Below, piece after piece: positions 44,107-53,623 of a stretch of DNA of 64,000 bases. The notes beneath the pieces were generated by a model. That model made no database searches, was not told the origin of the DNA, and was given only the letters and a program-made list of their open reading frames with translations. Source of the DNA: Sedimenticola sp. (lineage in GTDB: Bacteria; Pseudomonadota; Gammaproteobacteria; Chromatiales; Chromatiaceae). Both the position numbers and the translations under genes were made by a program. The stretch covers positions 20,629 to 84,628 of the forward strand of contig DRKS01000008.1 of the NCBI GenBank assembly GCA_011051655.1, written 5' to 3'. How positions within the stretch are numbered: the first letter of the stretch is position 1; the number at the start of each line of letters is the position of its first letter.

Positions 44107-44148
44107 CTCAGTGCCTCCTTTTGGCCCTATGCATTAGCTGCTCTCAAC

Positions 44149-44176
44149 ATATAGGGGCCCGATTTTGCTTTTCAAG
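44149..44176 (-). promoter_or_regulatory. Sigma-32 (heat-shock) promoter of the hsp20 pair
   Basis: On the minus strand the sequence reads CTTGAAA, 12 bases, CCCCTATAT. This closely matches the RpoH consensus (CTTGAAA, 13-17 bases, CCCCATnT). It lies directly upstream of the first hsp20 gene, as expected. Confidence 0.85.
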
Positions 44177-44218
44177 AGGTCCGCACAAAAGCGCACCCCG
44201 GCGCACCGGGTGAAATCA

Positions 44219-44247
44219 TTGTCAATCCATTGAAAATTGGGTATTAA
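44219..44247 (+). promoter_or_regulatory. Candidate sigma-70 promoter of the secreted-protein gene
   Basis: TTGTCA and TATTAA are separated by exactly 17 bases. Matches to consensus are 5/6 and 4/6. Transcription would start about 40 bp before the ATG of the downstream secreted protein. Confidence 0.5.
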
Positions 44248-44293
44248 TGGTCGGCCACAATCATGCCGCCGGATATTACGCAATTATCGGATT

Positions 44294-44797
44294 ATGAAAA
44301 ATATCACGCTTGCTTTTTTGCTGATCACTTTGTCTTTTACCGCGCTTGCGGAAAAAAGCGCCAATGATTATGTGCTGTTCGTCCCTTCCGAATACCAGGT
44401 TGGCGAATATGACGCCTCTCTGAAGCAATGGAAGGACTCACTCATAAAGAATATCGGTTACCAGGAAGATCGAATCGCCCAGGCTGTTTTCTTGAAATCA
44501 GACATAGCCCTTATTATCAACAACGGCGTATATCATGGGCTGGTGTATCAAAACCGCCTGAACAAGGACCAGTTTTACCTGGCACGAGCCGGCGTCATCG
44601 TGGACTTTTCGCAGCAAAAGGTGGGCATAGTGGGAAGGCGCGGCATATCCGTTCACATGACCCCGAGCAGACGCATGGTCGTGGTGCTTGCGCCGAGAAA
44701 AAACAAATCACTCCTGGGCGTTGCGCTGGATGCGTCTTCTTCGCCGGGGGGCCGGGAGCCGATATTCGAATCACGAAAGGTCTTGTTCCAACGCTGA
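44294..44797 (+). CDS. Small secreted protein of unknown function
   Basis: From the ATG that opens a signal peptide ('MKNITLAFLLITLSFTALAE') the product is 167 residues. The mature part (about 148 residues) contains 'DYVLFVPSEYQVGEYDASLK' and repeated beta-strand-like stretches, with no cysteine and no recognised motif. A longer upstream extension in the same frame lacks sense as a signal peptide and is rejected. Codon use is less GC-rich than its neighbours. Its last 27 bases overlap the 3' end of the convergent spermidine-synthase-like gene. Confidence 0.75.
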   Translation: MKNITLAFLLITLSFTALAEKSANDYVLFVPSEYQVGEYDASLKQWKDSLIKNIGYQEDRIAQAVFLKSDIALIINNGVYHGLVYQNRLNKDQFYLARAGVIVDFSQQKVGIVGRRGISVHMTPSRRMVVVLAPRKNKSLLGVALDASSSPGGREPIFESRKVLFQR

Positions 44798-47700
44798 ATC
44801 CGCCGTCCCTTGCTCTGTGGAAAGATCAGCCGGTTTGGACGCTCCTGTGTGCTCGGCAAGCACCCTCAGCATGCGGTAAAACATATCGAGCGGTCCCTTG
44901 CGCATCAATCCGGCGCCGTATTGATCCCACAGCCGCAAAGAGCTGTCTTGCTGATCAAGTGCTATGTGTCCCAGCATCATTGAAATAACCAGATACTCTT
45001 TCAAGGAATCTGTCATGGACAGGCCAGTGTCCAGCAGCTCCTGACCGGTTTGCACTATCTCCGCCGGAGCACGCTTTCCAACGGCCTTGAAAAAATCAAG
45101 CCATCCGGACTCATATGAAGTCAGCCCGCTGGCACAGGGCAGATCCTCCACGTATCGCCAAAGGGGCTCCAATTCGGCCGGCCTGAGATAGGGCACGACC
45201 TTTACGGCGATATTGAACAGGGCGGGCAGCTTGTCCGTTCCGCCAATGGTGGCGACACAATAGCCGATCAGGTCATCGATCACCTTCCCGGCGGGGGCCG
45301 GCGGAATAGAATCATCTTTCAGATCACCATGGATATAGGCCAGATAATCCCTGAAAATAGTGGCCGTATAGGCCGCCTTCGTCTTTTCAATCAACTCCGA
45401 TGGTACAACAGTTGAACGGTTCCATCGGGGGGTCGAAACACCCAGAATATCGAATGTGGGATAAGGCGCATTCGAAAACGCCAGGAAGCCGCCGGCATTA
45501 TGTTTTAAAAACCTGCTGCGTACCGCGTTCTGGTCCAGCACCGGGTAGTAATCCGAATTGGCCCTGATTTCATAGCTGGCCAGCAAGGGCCCAAACAGGG
45601 CCTTGTTCCCCACCAGCCGCAGCTCAATGTCCTGCAAACTCCTGATTCCAATCCGCGCCAGTTCCTGTGAAATCCCGGGGGCCCGGAACAGGCGCTCATC
45701 AATTTCAGGCAAAACACCCTCTTTTTTCGCAACGATTATGAAATCACCCACGTGCGCCATGTACACGGCATAATCATCGAAGCTTTGGGACAAGGCCTTT
45801 AAAATGGACACGACCAGCTCTTCATTGATCTCATAGACCTGCAACCACTGGGCGAAGATTCCCTGCTCCGTGAGATTGTTCCGGATCAATGCGTAAAACT
45901 CCGTCGAAAACAGCCCCGACACCCCGCTTATCCAGGGATTCGACGGCTCCGAGACGATGATGTCGTATTGCCTTCCATGGGTTGAAAAAAAGGTTTTGGC
46001 GTCATCGATATGGATCCGGCTGCGTGGATCCGTATAGACGAGCCGGTTGCGCGGCCGGAAACCCTGGGCAAGCTCCACCATCGCCGCTTCGATTTCGATG
46101 GTATCCAACCGTTCGAGCCGATCATCCTCGAGCAGGACATGGCTGGTAAGCCCGGAGCCCATGCCGATGTTTGCGGCGGTTCTGGCATCATCGCTGAACA
46201 GCAGGGGGAGGGTCCCGGCCATGACCATCGTCACTTCGTCCGGCGTCGGATTTTCAGCATCCGGCTTTATGGAAGCATCGACCTTGCCATTGGTTCGAAT
46301 GGATATTACGCCACTGGTGGAGCGCGACAGGTCCACGGTGGCCGTCTTGCCGTCTTTATGGCCGATGACGAATTCAGTCTTGCCGTAAAAAAGCGGACTG
46401 TTCGCATTGCGGTAGATGCCGGAGGCCATCTTATGAATGTCCAACTGCACCCACAGCAGGGTCGCTGTTATCGCCCCAAGGCCTATTACGGTGGTCAAAG
46501 CGGGTTGGTGAATCCTGTTTGCAGTCTTGCTGCGCCACCACCATAACAGCGCCAGTCCAAGGGCGATATCGACAGCGCCACCGGCTATTATCAAACCCTT
46601 CAGGCCCACGGCCGGCATGAGTATGTGAACGGCCAGGAACACGCCGCCTATGGCGCCCAGGGTGTTTGCGCCATATATGACGCCGATACTGCGCTCTCCA
46701 TATCTGGTGCGAAGCAGCATGAAGGTGATCAAAGGCAGCGTCATGCCGGCAAAGAAGGTTGCCGGCAGCATGATGGCCATCGCTATCGCATGGCTGGAAA
46801 GATTGAACAGCAGATAACCGGCATCATTTTTCGGCAGGTTTGCGATGAGCCAGTTCATCAGGTTGAAGGTATTGCCATAGACCGACAGGGTGGCAAGGGC
46901 CAGCAGGCCCATCAGGACCTGGACATGGCCGAGATAGCATAACGGGCTGGGCAATTTGTCTATGCGCCGGCGGATCCACAGGCCGCCGAAGGCCAGGCCA
47001 AGAATAAATGCGCTGAGCATCAGTTCAAAGGCATGCGTGCTGCTGCCGAGCACAAGGCTGAGCATCCGGATCCAGCCGATTTCATAAATGAACGAGGCAA
47101 GGCCCGTAAAAAAAGCCACCGCCACCAGAGGCCGGAAGAGTGAGCCGTCGATACAGTCCCTGCCCGGTTCAATCTGTTTTGGACTTGACGGCCTCTTCCA
47201 ATCCCTGACCAGCGACCAAACGACAATGGCCAGGACGATATTGATAATACCCGCCATGGCCATGGTTCCCGCCAGCCCCAGCAAACTGATAGAAAGGAAA
47301 CCGCTTGTCAGGATGCCTGTCGCTCCGCCAATGCTGTTGGCGAAATAAAGACTGGCGATTGTTGCCCCGGGCCTGCCGGCATAGCGCCGGATGATGCCGG
47401 CGCTCATGAGAGGAAATGTCATCCCCAATAAAATCGACTGGGGCAGTATCAATAATGCGCCGCCAACCCATTTGAAGATATTGACCGAGGTGGCGGAACC
47501 GAGATTGGGAATAACGCTATCAAAGGCGAACCCAACGAATTGGACGAATATATCGTGAAAGAACAGGGAGAAGAGGCCGATGGCCCCTTCGGTCAGCGCA
47601 TAACCCAATACCAGGTTTTTCCAACGATGGGAAAAGCGGCTGCAAATCAATGCGCCCAGCACCATGCCCCCCATGAACATCGCCAGCACGAGGGTCTGGG

Positions 47701-47908
47701 CATAGGCCGCATGGCCCAGATAGAGTTTCAGGTAATGGGTCCAGATGGATTCATAGATGAGGCCCGAGAAGCCCGAGACCGCAAAGATGAATATGAGCAA
47801 GGCGCGGGATGAACAGCGTCTCGCCGGCAGCAACCACCTGATGAATACAGCATGGTCATAAACAAATGCCTTTAATGAAGAACCGCAGGAGGCGCCCCCA
47901 TTGCCCAT
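44771..47908 (-). CDS. Fused MFS-like membrane protein / spermidine synthase-like protein
   Basis: This 1,045-residue protein begins with a run of about 12-14 membrane helices (residues about 35-470) in two groups, including 'FAVSGFSGLIYESIWTHYLK' and 'FFTGLASFIYEIGWIRMLSL'. A spermidine/spermine-synthase-like Rossmann domain follows, with 'IEIEAAMVELAQGF' and 'DIIVSEPSNPWISGVSGLFS'. The last 260 residues are helical. Such fused proteins are common in bacteria, but most are not proven aminopropyltransferases; the usual catalytic Asp region here reads SEPSN, so activity is uncertain. It converges with, and overlaps by 27 bases, the upstream secreted-protein gene. Confidence 0.88.
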   Translation of the reverse strand: MGNGGASCGSSLKAFVYDHAVFIRWLLPARRCSSRALLIFIFAVSGFSGLIYESIWTHYLKLYLGHAAYAQTLVLAMFMGGMVLGALICSRFSHRWKNLVLGYALTEGAIGLFSLFFHDIFVQFVGFAFDSVIPNLGSATSVNIFKWVGGALLILPQSILLGMTFPLMSAGIIRRYAGRPGATIASLYFANSIGGATGILTSGFLSISLLGLAGTMAMAGIINIVLAIVVWSLVRDWKRPSSPKQIEPGRDCIDGSLFRPLVAVAFFTGLASFIYEIGWIRMLSLVLGSSTHAFELMLSAFILGLAFGGLWIRRRIDKLPSPLCYLGHVQVLMGLLALATLSVYGNTFNLMNWLIANLPKNDAGYLLFNLSSHAIAMAIMLPATFFAGMTLPLITFMLLRTRYGERSIGVIYGANTLGAIGGVFLAVHILMPAVGLKGLIIAGGAVDIALGLALLWWWRSKTANRIHQPALTTVIGLGAITATLLWVQLDIHKMASGIYRNANSPLFYGKTEFVIGHKDGKTATVDLSRSTSGVISIRTNGKVDASIKPDAENPTPDEVTMVMAGTLPLLFSDDARTAANIGMGSGLTSHVLLEDDRLERLDTIEIEAAMVELAQGFRPRNRLVYTDPRSRIHIDDAKTFFSTHGRQYDIIVSEPSNPWISGVSGLFSTEFYALIRNNLTEQGIFAQWLQVYEINEELVVSILKALSQSFDDYAVYMAHVGDFIIVAKKEGVLPEIDERLFRAPGISQELARIGIRSLQDIELRLVGNKALFGPLLASYEIRANSDYYPVLDQNAVRSRFLKHNAGGFLAFSNAPYPTFDILGVSTPRWNRSTVVPSELIEKTKAAYTATIFRDYLAYIHGDLKDDSIPPAPAGKVIDDLIGYCVATIGGTDKLPALFNIAVKVVPYLRPAELEPLWRYVEDLPCASGLTSYESGWLDFFKAVGKRAPAEIVQTGQELLDTGLSMTDSLKEYLVISMMLGHIALDQQDSSLRLWDQYGAGLMRKGPLDMFYRMLRVLAEHTGASKPADLSTEQGTADSALEQDLS

Positions 47909-48122
47909 TTGCCGTACCCGAACCTCAATTCATTTCAACACTGATCCCGCGATCATCCGTGGATACATGAGTAGAAGTCTGGGGTAATTTTTTTGTAACC
48001 ATGGAAAAAAGTCAACGCTCCAGGCATGTAACCGATTCAGGCGCTTTACGCACACCGGAGACAGGTGGCATTTTCAAAGCTTGGCGGCATACGTCATCGG
48101 CCAGGGCGGCTGAAAAACGCAG

Positions 48123-48368
48123 CTAATCCGCATCAGCCGGTTTCAACAGGTGCCTGATGGATATGCCCATCCAGATCACATTCAGAAGCAAGGCGCCCAG
48201 GGCCGCCGTATAGGCGGTGTTGATGCCGACCAGCAAGGCCCCGATGAGATTGCAGACGTGGTAAACGGGAGAGGTATAGGTCAGTTTCCCTCTGGAGATC
48301 ATGGCGTAGGCGTACAGCAATATTATTGCGCCGAGTATCCCCGTAATCTGTATGAGGGTATCCAGCAT
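48123..48368 (-). CDS. CBU_0592-family small membrane protein
   Basis: The 81-residue protein has three hydrophobic segments and starts 'MLDTLIQITGILGAIILLYA'. It contains 'SPVYHVCNLIGALLVGINTA', typical of the CBU_0592 family of small inner-membrane proteins. No function is known. It is 35 bp downstream of the DUF2846-type lipoprotein gene on the same strand. Confidence 0.82.
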   Translation of the reverse strand: MLDTLIQITGILGAIILLYAYAMISRGKLTYTSPVYHVCNLIGALLVGINTAYTAALGALLLNVIWMGISIRHLLKPADAD

Positions 48369-48403
48369 GATGTCAGCCGCGGGGCCTGGATGGAGCAGGC
48401 ATG

Positions 48404-48841
48404 TCAGTGGCGTCTTTTATTGTTGAACCGCAGGGGTTTCATCTCTTGCAGCGCCGTTGCCGGACTCACCGGCTCCAGGCGGACCTTGTAGAGTATCTTT
48501 CCCGCTTCGACGGCCATGCGGACGTATCGCTCCTCGCCCTCCCCCAGTTCCAGGCTCAATTTGTCATTCAACCTGGTGGAAAGAACGGCCTCATAAACCC
48601 CGGGGGGGCGATCGGCAATAAAGAATTCCCCCGCCATGGATTTCCCCACTGCTTCTCCGTTCAGCATCACGATCGGCTTGATCCCAAAGCCTTTCCTGCT
48701 TGCGGCCCTGTAAAAGTAGATACGCCCCTGCCCGGCCTCCAGGGTCGGGATGAGTCCCTTCCATTTCGCCGGTTTCGCCTGCAGCAGGCAGCCGGAAAGG
48801 GCCAGGGCAAAAACCAAAAACACCAGCTTGTTTCTTTTCAT
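48404..48841 (-). CDS. DUF2846-type lipoprotein
   Basis: The 145-residue protein has a lipobox 'ALALSGC' (Cys18). Its mature domain contains 'GQGRIYFYRAASRKG', 'PIVMLNGEAVGKS', 'FFIADRPPGVYEAVL' and 'YVRMAVEAGKILYKVRLEPV', the beta-sandwich pattern of DUF2846 lipoproteins. Role unknown; an envelope location is implied. Confidence 0.82.
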   Translation of the reverse strand: MKRNKLVFLVFALALSGCLLQAKPAKWKGLIPTLEAGQGRIYFYRAASRKGFGIKPIVMLNGEAVGKSMAGEFFIADRPPGVYEAVLSTRLNDKLSLELGEGEERYVRMAVEAGKILYKVRLEPVSPATALQEMKPLRFNNKRRH

Positions 48842-48996
48842 CGCATCACCAACTCAGTGCATATTCGAGGAATATCTCCATCGCCGGGGCTTAACCCGCA
48901 TGAAACCAGAAACGGCTTTGATCGGGGAATCTTTAAGAAATCCCCGGTCAGCCGGGCGTTCCTTAAAGTGGCCAGACAATGATAGCCGGTTGCGGG

Positions 48997-50388
48997 TTAC
49001 TTGCGGCGCTTTACGAATTTCTTCAGCCGCTGGCGCTTGCGCACCTGCCGCTGAGTGAGCTTGTTTTTACGGCCTTCATAGGGGTTGCCGCCGGATTTGA
49101 ACAGCAGGCGGACGGGGGTGCCGGACAGATCGAGCACCCGGCGGAAACGGTTCACCAGGTAGCGTATGTAGGTGTCCGGCACCTGCTCCGTCTGATTGCC
49201 GTGGATGACGATGGTGGGCGGGTTCTGCCCGCCCTGGTGGGCATAGCGCAGCTTTATGCGGCGTCCCCGCACCAGCGGCGGCTGATGGGCCTCCACGGCC
49301 GATTCGAGGATACGGGTCAACTCGGGGGTGGACAGCTTGCGGGTGGCGTTGGCATAGGCCGCCTCCACCGTTTCGAACAGGGTCCCGATGCCGGAGCCGT
49401 GCAGGGCGGAGACAAAACGCCGTTCGGCAAAATTCAGGAATGGCAGCTTGCGGTCCATCTCCTCCTTGATCCGGTCTCTTTGGTCCGGCTCCAGCCCGTC
49501 CCACTTGTTGACGACGATGACCAAGGCCCGGCCGCTCTCGAGGATATGCCCGGCCAGGGTGGCGTCCTGCTCGCCGATGCCCTGTTGGGCATCCAGCACC
49601 AGCAATACCACGTTGGACTGCTCGATGGCCTGCAGTGTCTTGATGACGCTGAATTTCTCAATGGCGTCGCTGATACGCGCCCGGCGGCGCACGCCGGCGG
49701 TATCGATCAGGGTATAGGGCCTGCCGTCCCGCCGGAAGGGAATGAAGACGCTGTCCCTGGTGGTTCCGGGGCTGTCGAAGGTGACGACCCGCTCTTCGCC
49801 CAGCATCCGGTTCACCATGGTGGATTTGCCCACATTGGGGCGGCCCACCACGGCGATGCGGATTCCCGTTTCCCCAATCTCTTCGCCGGCCCCGGGCTCC
49901 GGAAAGGTCTCCAGCACGCCGTTGATAAGCGCCTTCACGCCCTGGCCGTGGGCCGCCGCTATGGGTGCGGGCTGCCCCAGGCCAAGGGCCTGGAATTCGG
50001 CGGCGGCGAGATCCCGCTCCAGGCCTTCACTCTTGTTGATGACGGGGGTAATGGGCTTGCCGGTGCGCCGCAGCCGGTCTGCGATGAGCTCGTCCCCCGC
50101 CGTCAGGCCCTCTTTTGCGTCCAGCAGGAAAAGGATATGGTCCGCTTCCTCGATGGCCCGCTGCACCTGTTGCTGCATGAGGGCGTCGATGCCTTGGGCA
50201 TCGGCGGCAATGCCGCCGGTATCCACCACCAGACAGGATCTGCCGCCGAGCCTGCCGATGCCGTACTGGCGGTCGCGGGTCAGACCCGGCTGGTCCGCCA
50301 CCAGGGCATCCCGGCTGCGGGTCAGCCGGTTGAACAGGGTGGATTTACCAACATTGGGCCGCCCAACCAGGGCGATGACGGGCAACAC
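48997..50388 (-). CDS. der: Ribosome biogenesis GTPase Der (EngA)
   Basis: The 463-residue protein has two consecutive GTPase domains, each opening with 'GRPNVGKST' (N terminus and about residue 177), and a C-terminal KH-like domain ending in a basic tail '[14 protein letters not shown]'. Der is needed for 50S maturation. The GTG start lies 8 bases from an AAGGAG ribosome binding site and gives the usual '[16 protein letters not shown]' opening; an upstream extension is made of heptamer repeat and is not coding. It is the last gene of the ndk-to-der cluster. Confidence 0.95.
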   Translation of the reverse strand: MLPVIALVGRPNVGKSTLFNRLTRSRDALVADQPGLTRDRQYGIGRLGGRSCLVVDTGGIAADAQGIDALMQQQVQRAIEEADHILFLLDAKEGLTAGDELIADRLRRTGKPITPVINKSEGLERDLAAAEFQALGLGQPAPIAAAHGQGVKALINGVLETFPEPGAGEEIGETGIRIAVVGRPNVGKSTMVNRMLGEERVVTFDSPGTTRDSVFIPFRRDGRPYTLIDTAGVRRRARISDAIEKFSVIKTLQAIEQSNVVLLVLDAQQGIGEQDATLAGHILESGRALVIVVNKWDGLEPDQRDRIKEEMDRKLPFLNFAERRFVSALHGSGIGTLFETVEAAYANATRKLSTPELTRILESAVEAHQPPLVRGRRIKLRYAHQGGQNPPTIVIHGNQTEQVPDTYIRYLVNRFRRVLDLSGTPVRLLFKSGGNPYEGRKNKLTQRQVRKRQRLKKFVKRRK

Positions 50389-50412
50389 AAACGGCACTCC
50401 TTGGACCAGCGG

Positions 50413-50481
50413 CAACTGACAGCCGACAACTGACAACTGACAACTGACAACTGATAACTGATAACTGACAACTGATAACTA
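50413..50481. repeat. Heptamer tandem repeat (NAACTGA) between bamB and der
   Basis: About ten 7-bp units: CAACTGA (six), one degenerate CAGCCGA, TAACTGA (two) and a truncated TAACT. The last unit supplies the stop codon of bamB. The same heptamer family appears near 59.3 kb. The repeats fill most of the 90-bp gap before der. Confidence 0.9.
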
Positions 50482-51663
50482 TTGAAGAACCCGAACAGCC
50501 GCCAGATCCCCACCGTCCCCATAGATATAGGCGACGCCGTCCCTGACGATGGGGGGGGTGGTGATGGGGCTTTCCCCCACCCGGATGCGGGCCAGTATAC
50601 GGCCGTCCTCACTGGACAGCCAATGCACATAGCCCTCGAAATCCCCCACCAGGATGAAGCCGTCCAGCACCGCCGGGGCCGAGAGCTTGCGGGCGTGCAG
50701 CTTCTTCTGTTTCCACAGGGCCGCGCCGTTGCGCGGCTCCACCGCCCAGACATGGTCCTCGGCGTCGGAAATATAGACTTGGCGAAAATCGGCGGCGGCG
50801 CCCGCATGGGATGACATATTGCGGCGCCAGAGCACCACTCCGGTCTCCTCGGAGACCGCCGCCAGGTCCCCCTGGAAGGTGGCCACATAGATGACGCCGT
50901 CGACGACGGCCAGTTCGCCGTCGATGTCCACCATGCGCTCCAGCTCGGTGCGGCCCCTGGGCGTGGCGATGCTGCTCTCCCACAGCAGTTCGCCGGAGGC
51001 CAGATCGAAGGCCATCAGCTTGCCGCTGGCGAAACCGCAGATGACCTTGGTGCCGCTGATCACCGGCGAACTGCTGCCGCGCAGGGAAAGCACCGGCACG
51101 GAACGCTTGTACTGCCAGACCTCTTCGCCGGTCTTGGCGTCCAGGCCGAACAGCCTGCCGTCCATGGTGTGCACCGCCACCATGCCAAGGGCGGACTGGG
51201 GCACGGAGAGGATCTCGCTGCTGAGGCGCCTGCGCCAGCGCTCCCGGCCGGTGGCCGCGTCCAGGGCGAGCAGGTCGCCGTCGCGGCTTCCCACCAGCAC
51301 CAGGCCGTTGCCGGCGCCGGGGCCGCCCGAGAGGGGCAGCCCGGTCTCCACCTTCCAGAGGCTATCGCCGGTGGCGGCGTCCAGGGCCTCCACGTTGCCT
51401 TCGCCGTCGGCCACGTAGACCTTGCCATCGTAGACATAAGGGACCAGCTCAAGCCGCTGGCCTTCGGTGCCCTCGCCCACGGAAGCATCCCAGAGGGTCT
51501 GGATCCCGATGCTGTTTTCCAGCTCGGTCAGTTCGGCCGGCGGTTCGGCGTGGTCCTCGCTGGCGAACCAGTCCGCGGGACTGCTGAGGTAATCCAGGGA
51601 TCCGCAACCCGCAAGCAACAGGGCCAGGACCGTAACGGTGACAGGGCGCAACATCCTGCTCAT
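50479..51663 (-). CDS. bamB: Outer membrane protein assembly factor BamB
   Basis: The 394-residue lipoprotein has a lipobox 'ALLLAGC' (Cys20) and an eight-bladed PQQ-like beta propeller with repeats such as 'VYVADGEGNVEALDAATGDS' and 'LLALDAATGRERWRR'. It helps the BAM complex insert outer-membrane beta barrels. It lies 12 bp after yfgM, the standard gammaproteobacterial order. Its final codons are VRVLQ, and its stop lies in the heptamer repeat array. Confidence 0.95.
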   Translation of the reverse strand: MSRMLRPVTVTVLALLLAGCGSLDYLSSPADWFASEDHAEPPAELTELENSIGIQTLWDASVGEGTEGQRLELVPYVYDGKVYVADGEGNVEALDAATGDSLWKVETGLPLSGGPGAGNGLVLVGSRDGDLLALDAATGRERWRRRLSSEILSVPQSALGMVAVHTMDGRLFGLDAKTGEEVWQYKRSVPVLSLRGSSSPVISGTKVICGFASGKLMAFDLASGELLWESSIATPRGRTELERMVDIDGELAVVDGVIYVATFQGDLAAVSEETGVVLWRRNMSSHAGAAADFRQVYISDAEDHVWAVEPRNGAALWKQKKLHARKLSAPAVLDGFILVGDFEGYVHWLSSEDGRILARIRVGESPITTPPIVRDGVAYIYGDGGDLAAVRVLQ

Positions 51664-51675
51664 CTGCCCCCGGGG

Positions 51676-52311
51676 TCAGGGCGTCCCGGCCGGGACGGCC
51701 AGATCGTCCAGCTTCATCCGCACCAGATCGGCATTGCCGACCTCTTTGGCCAGGGCCTCCCGGTAATATCCGCGGGCGCTTTCCCGGTCATTTCCGGCCA
51801 TGGCGATATCGCCCCGCAATTGGGCGAACTCGCCGGCAAAGTTGTCCGCCGGGGCCTCGTCCGCCAGCCTGGCCGCGCCTTCCAGGTCCCCCTCGTTCAG
51901 CATGAGGCGGGCCAGGCGCAGGCGGGCAATCTGCTGCACCGAGGGATCGTCGCTGTTGGCCAGGGCCCAGGCCAGGCGCCCCCGGGCGGATACCGAATCA
52001 CCCTGCTCCAGGTATTGCCGGGCCATGGCCAGGGCCGCGAACACGGCGTAGGTGGAGTCTTCGAACCGGGATATCAGCAATTCCCCCTGTTTGATCACGG
52101 AGTCCCCGGCCCCCGTCCTGACCGCCATGAGGAGTTGCTGGAACTGGGCGGAGGCCTGCTCGGCGGTGGTCTGCTGGTGCTGGGTCCAGGCCTGCCAGCC
52201 CAGTATGCCGCCCAGCCCGAGCACCACCCCGGCCACCGCGGCCTTGCCGTTCTCCTTCCACCATTTTTTCAGGGCTTCAACCTGTTCTTCTTCGGTCAGA
52301 TGTGCAGTCAT
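51676..52311 (-). CDS. yfgM: YfgM-family TPR membrane protein (SecYEG-associated)
   Basis: The 211-residue protein has a cytoplasmic N-terminal stretch, a single membrane segment ('[19 protein letters not shown]') and a periplasmic TPR-like domain. YfgM in E. coli is an ancillary subunit of the Sec translocon working with PpiD. The N-terminal '[16 protein letters not shown]' is characteristic. Its ATG overlaps the hisS stop by four bases. Confidence 0.92.
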   Translation of the reverse strand: MTAHLTEEEQVEALKKWWKENGKAAVAGVVLGLGGILGWQAWTQHQQTTAEQASAQFQQLLMAVRTGAGDSVIKQGELLISRFEDSTYAVFAALAMARQYLEQGDSVSARGRLAWALANSDDPSVQQIARLRLARLMLNEGDLEGAARLADEAPADNFAGEFAQLRGDIAMAGNDRESARGYYREALAKEVGNADLVRMKLDDLAVPAGTP

Positions 52312-53585
52312 ATCCTGTTCTCTTCTTGCTCAAAAAAATCGGCCAGCCGGTCCAGGGCGATCTCTTGCTGCGCCTTTTCCTCGCGCAGGGGCTTGATGCC
52401 GATAACGCCCCGCGCCAGCTCGTCCTCGCCCAGTATCAGGGCGTAGCGGGCGCCGCTCCGGTCCGCCTTCTTGAACTGGCTCTTGAAGCCGCCGCCGCCG
52501 CAATGGGCCAGCAGGCGCAGATCCGGCGCCCGGTCGCGCAACTGCTCCGCCAGCAGCAGGCCCCGGCGCTGGGGCTCGTCGCCCACCAGCACCAGGTAGG
52601 CGTCCACCTGGCTGCCCGGCTCCAGGCCCGCCTCCTCCAGCAGGGCCACCAGCCGCTCCACCCCCATGGCGAAGCCCGCCGCCGCCGTGGCGCGCCCGCC
52701 CAGTTGTTCCACCAGCCCGTCGAAGCGGCCGCCGGCGCAGACGGTACCCTGGGCCCCCAGCCGCCGGGTGATCCATTCAAAGACGGTGCGGGCATAATAA
52801 TCCAAACCGCGCACCAGGCGGGGATTGACCACGTAGGCCAGTCCCGCCTCGTCCAGCCCGGCGCAAATGGCCTCGAAATGGGCCCTGGACTCAGGGCCCA
52901 GATGATCCATCAGGGCCGGGGCGGCGTCGATCAGCTCCCGCATGTCCGGGTTCTTGGAATCCAGGATGCGCAGGGGATTGGTCTCCAGGCGCCGCCGGCT
53001 GTCTTCATCCAGCCGGTCATAACGGGCCTTCAGGTAGTCCACCAGCCGCTGCCGGTAGGCCGCCCGCTCCCCGGCCGTGCCCAGGCTGTTGATCTGCAGC
53101 TCCAGCCCCTCCTCCAGCCCCAGCGCCCGCCAGATGCGGCGGGTGATGAAGATGAGCTCCAGGTCGATATCGGGGCCGGGCATGCCGAAGGTCTCCACCC
53201 CGATCTGCTGGAACTGGCGGTAACGCCCCTTCTGCGGCCGCTCGTGGCGGAACATGGGGCCCTGGTACCAGAGCCGCTGCACCTGGTTGTACAGGAGCCC
53301 GTGCTCGATGCCGGCGCGCACGCAGCCGGCGGTGCCCTCCGGCCGCAGGGTCAGGCTGTCGCCGTTGCGGTCCTCGAAGGTGTACATCTCTTTTTCGACA
53401 ATGTCCGTGACCTCGCCGATAGAGCGCTTGAACAGCTCGGTCTGCTCCACCAGGGGCATGCGGATCTCCCGGTAGCCGTAGCGGCCGAGCACGTCGCGCA
53501 CCCGCTGCTCCAGGAGCTGCCACAGGGGCGTCCGGTCCGGCAGGATATCATGCATGCCGCGGACGGCCTGGAGGTTCTTTGCCAT
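52308..53585 (-). CDS. hisS: Histidyl-tRNA synthetase
   Basis: The 425-residue class II synthetase shows motif 2 region '[14 protein letters not shown]', the histidine-specific '[15 protein letters not shown]' and '[13 protein letters not shown]', plus a C-terminal anticodon domain ('[15 protein letters not shown]'). It charges tRNA-His. Length is normal. It overlaps yfgM and follows rodZ by 38 bp; ispG, usually found between rodZ and hisS in relatives, is missing here. Confidence 0.96.
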   Translation of the reverse strand: MAKNLQAVRGMHDILPDRTPLWQLLEQRVRDVLGRYGYREIRMPLVEQTELFKRSIGEVTDIVEKEMYTFEDRNGDSLTLRPEGTAGCVRAGIEHGLLYNQVQRLWYQGPMFRHERPQKGRYRQFQQIGVETFGMPGPDIDLELIFITRRIWRALGLEEGLELQINSLGTAGERAAYRQRLVDYLKARYDRLDEDSRRRLETNPLRILDSKNPDMRELIDAAPALMDHLGPESRAHFEAICAGLDEAGLAYVVNPRLVRGLDYYARTVFEWITRRLGAQGTVCAGGRFDGLVEQLGGRATAAAGFAMGVERLVALLEEAGLEPGSQVDAYLVLVGDEPQRRGLLLAEQLRDRAPDLRLLAHCGGGGFKSQFKKADRSGARYALILGEDELARGVIGIKPLREEKAQQEIALDRLADFFEQEENRI

Positions 53586-53623
53586 ATAACGAAAATCCGG
53601 TTGGGAGAGACGGCTGGGGGAGA

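Noticed and set aside
50389..50436. Upstream extension of der
   Set aside because: It is made largely of the heptamer repeat and lies before a good ribosome binding site with a GTG start.
50413..50481. Tandem repeats considered as a CRISPR array
   Set aside because: Units are 7 bp with no spacers, and no cas gene is present.
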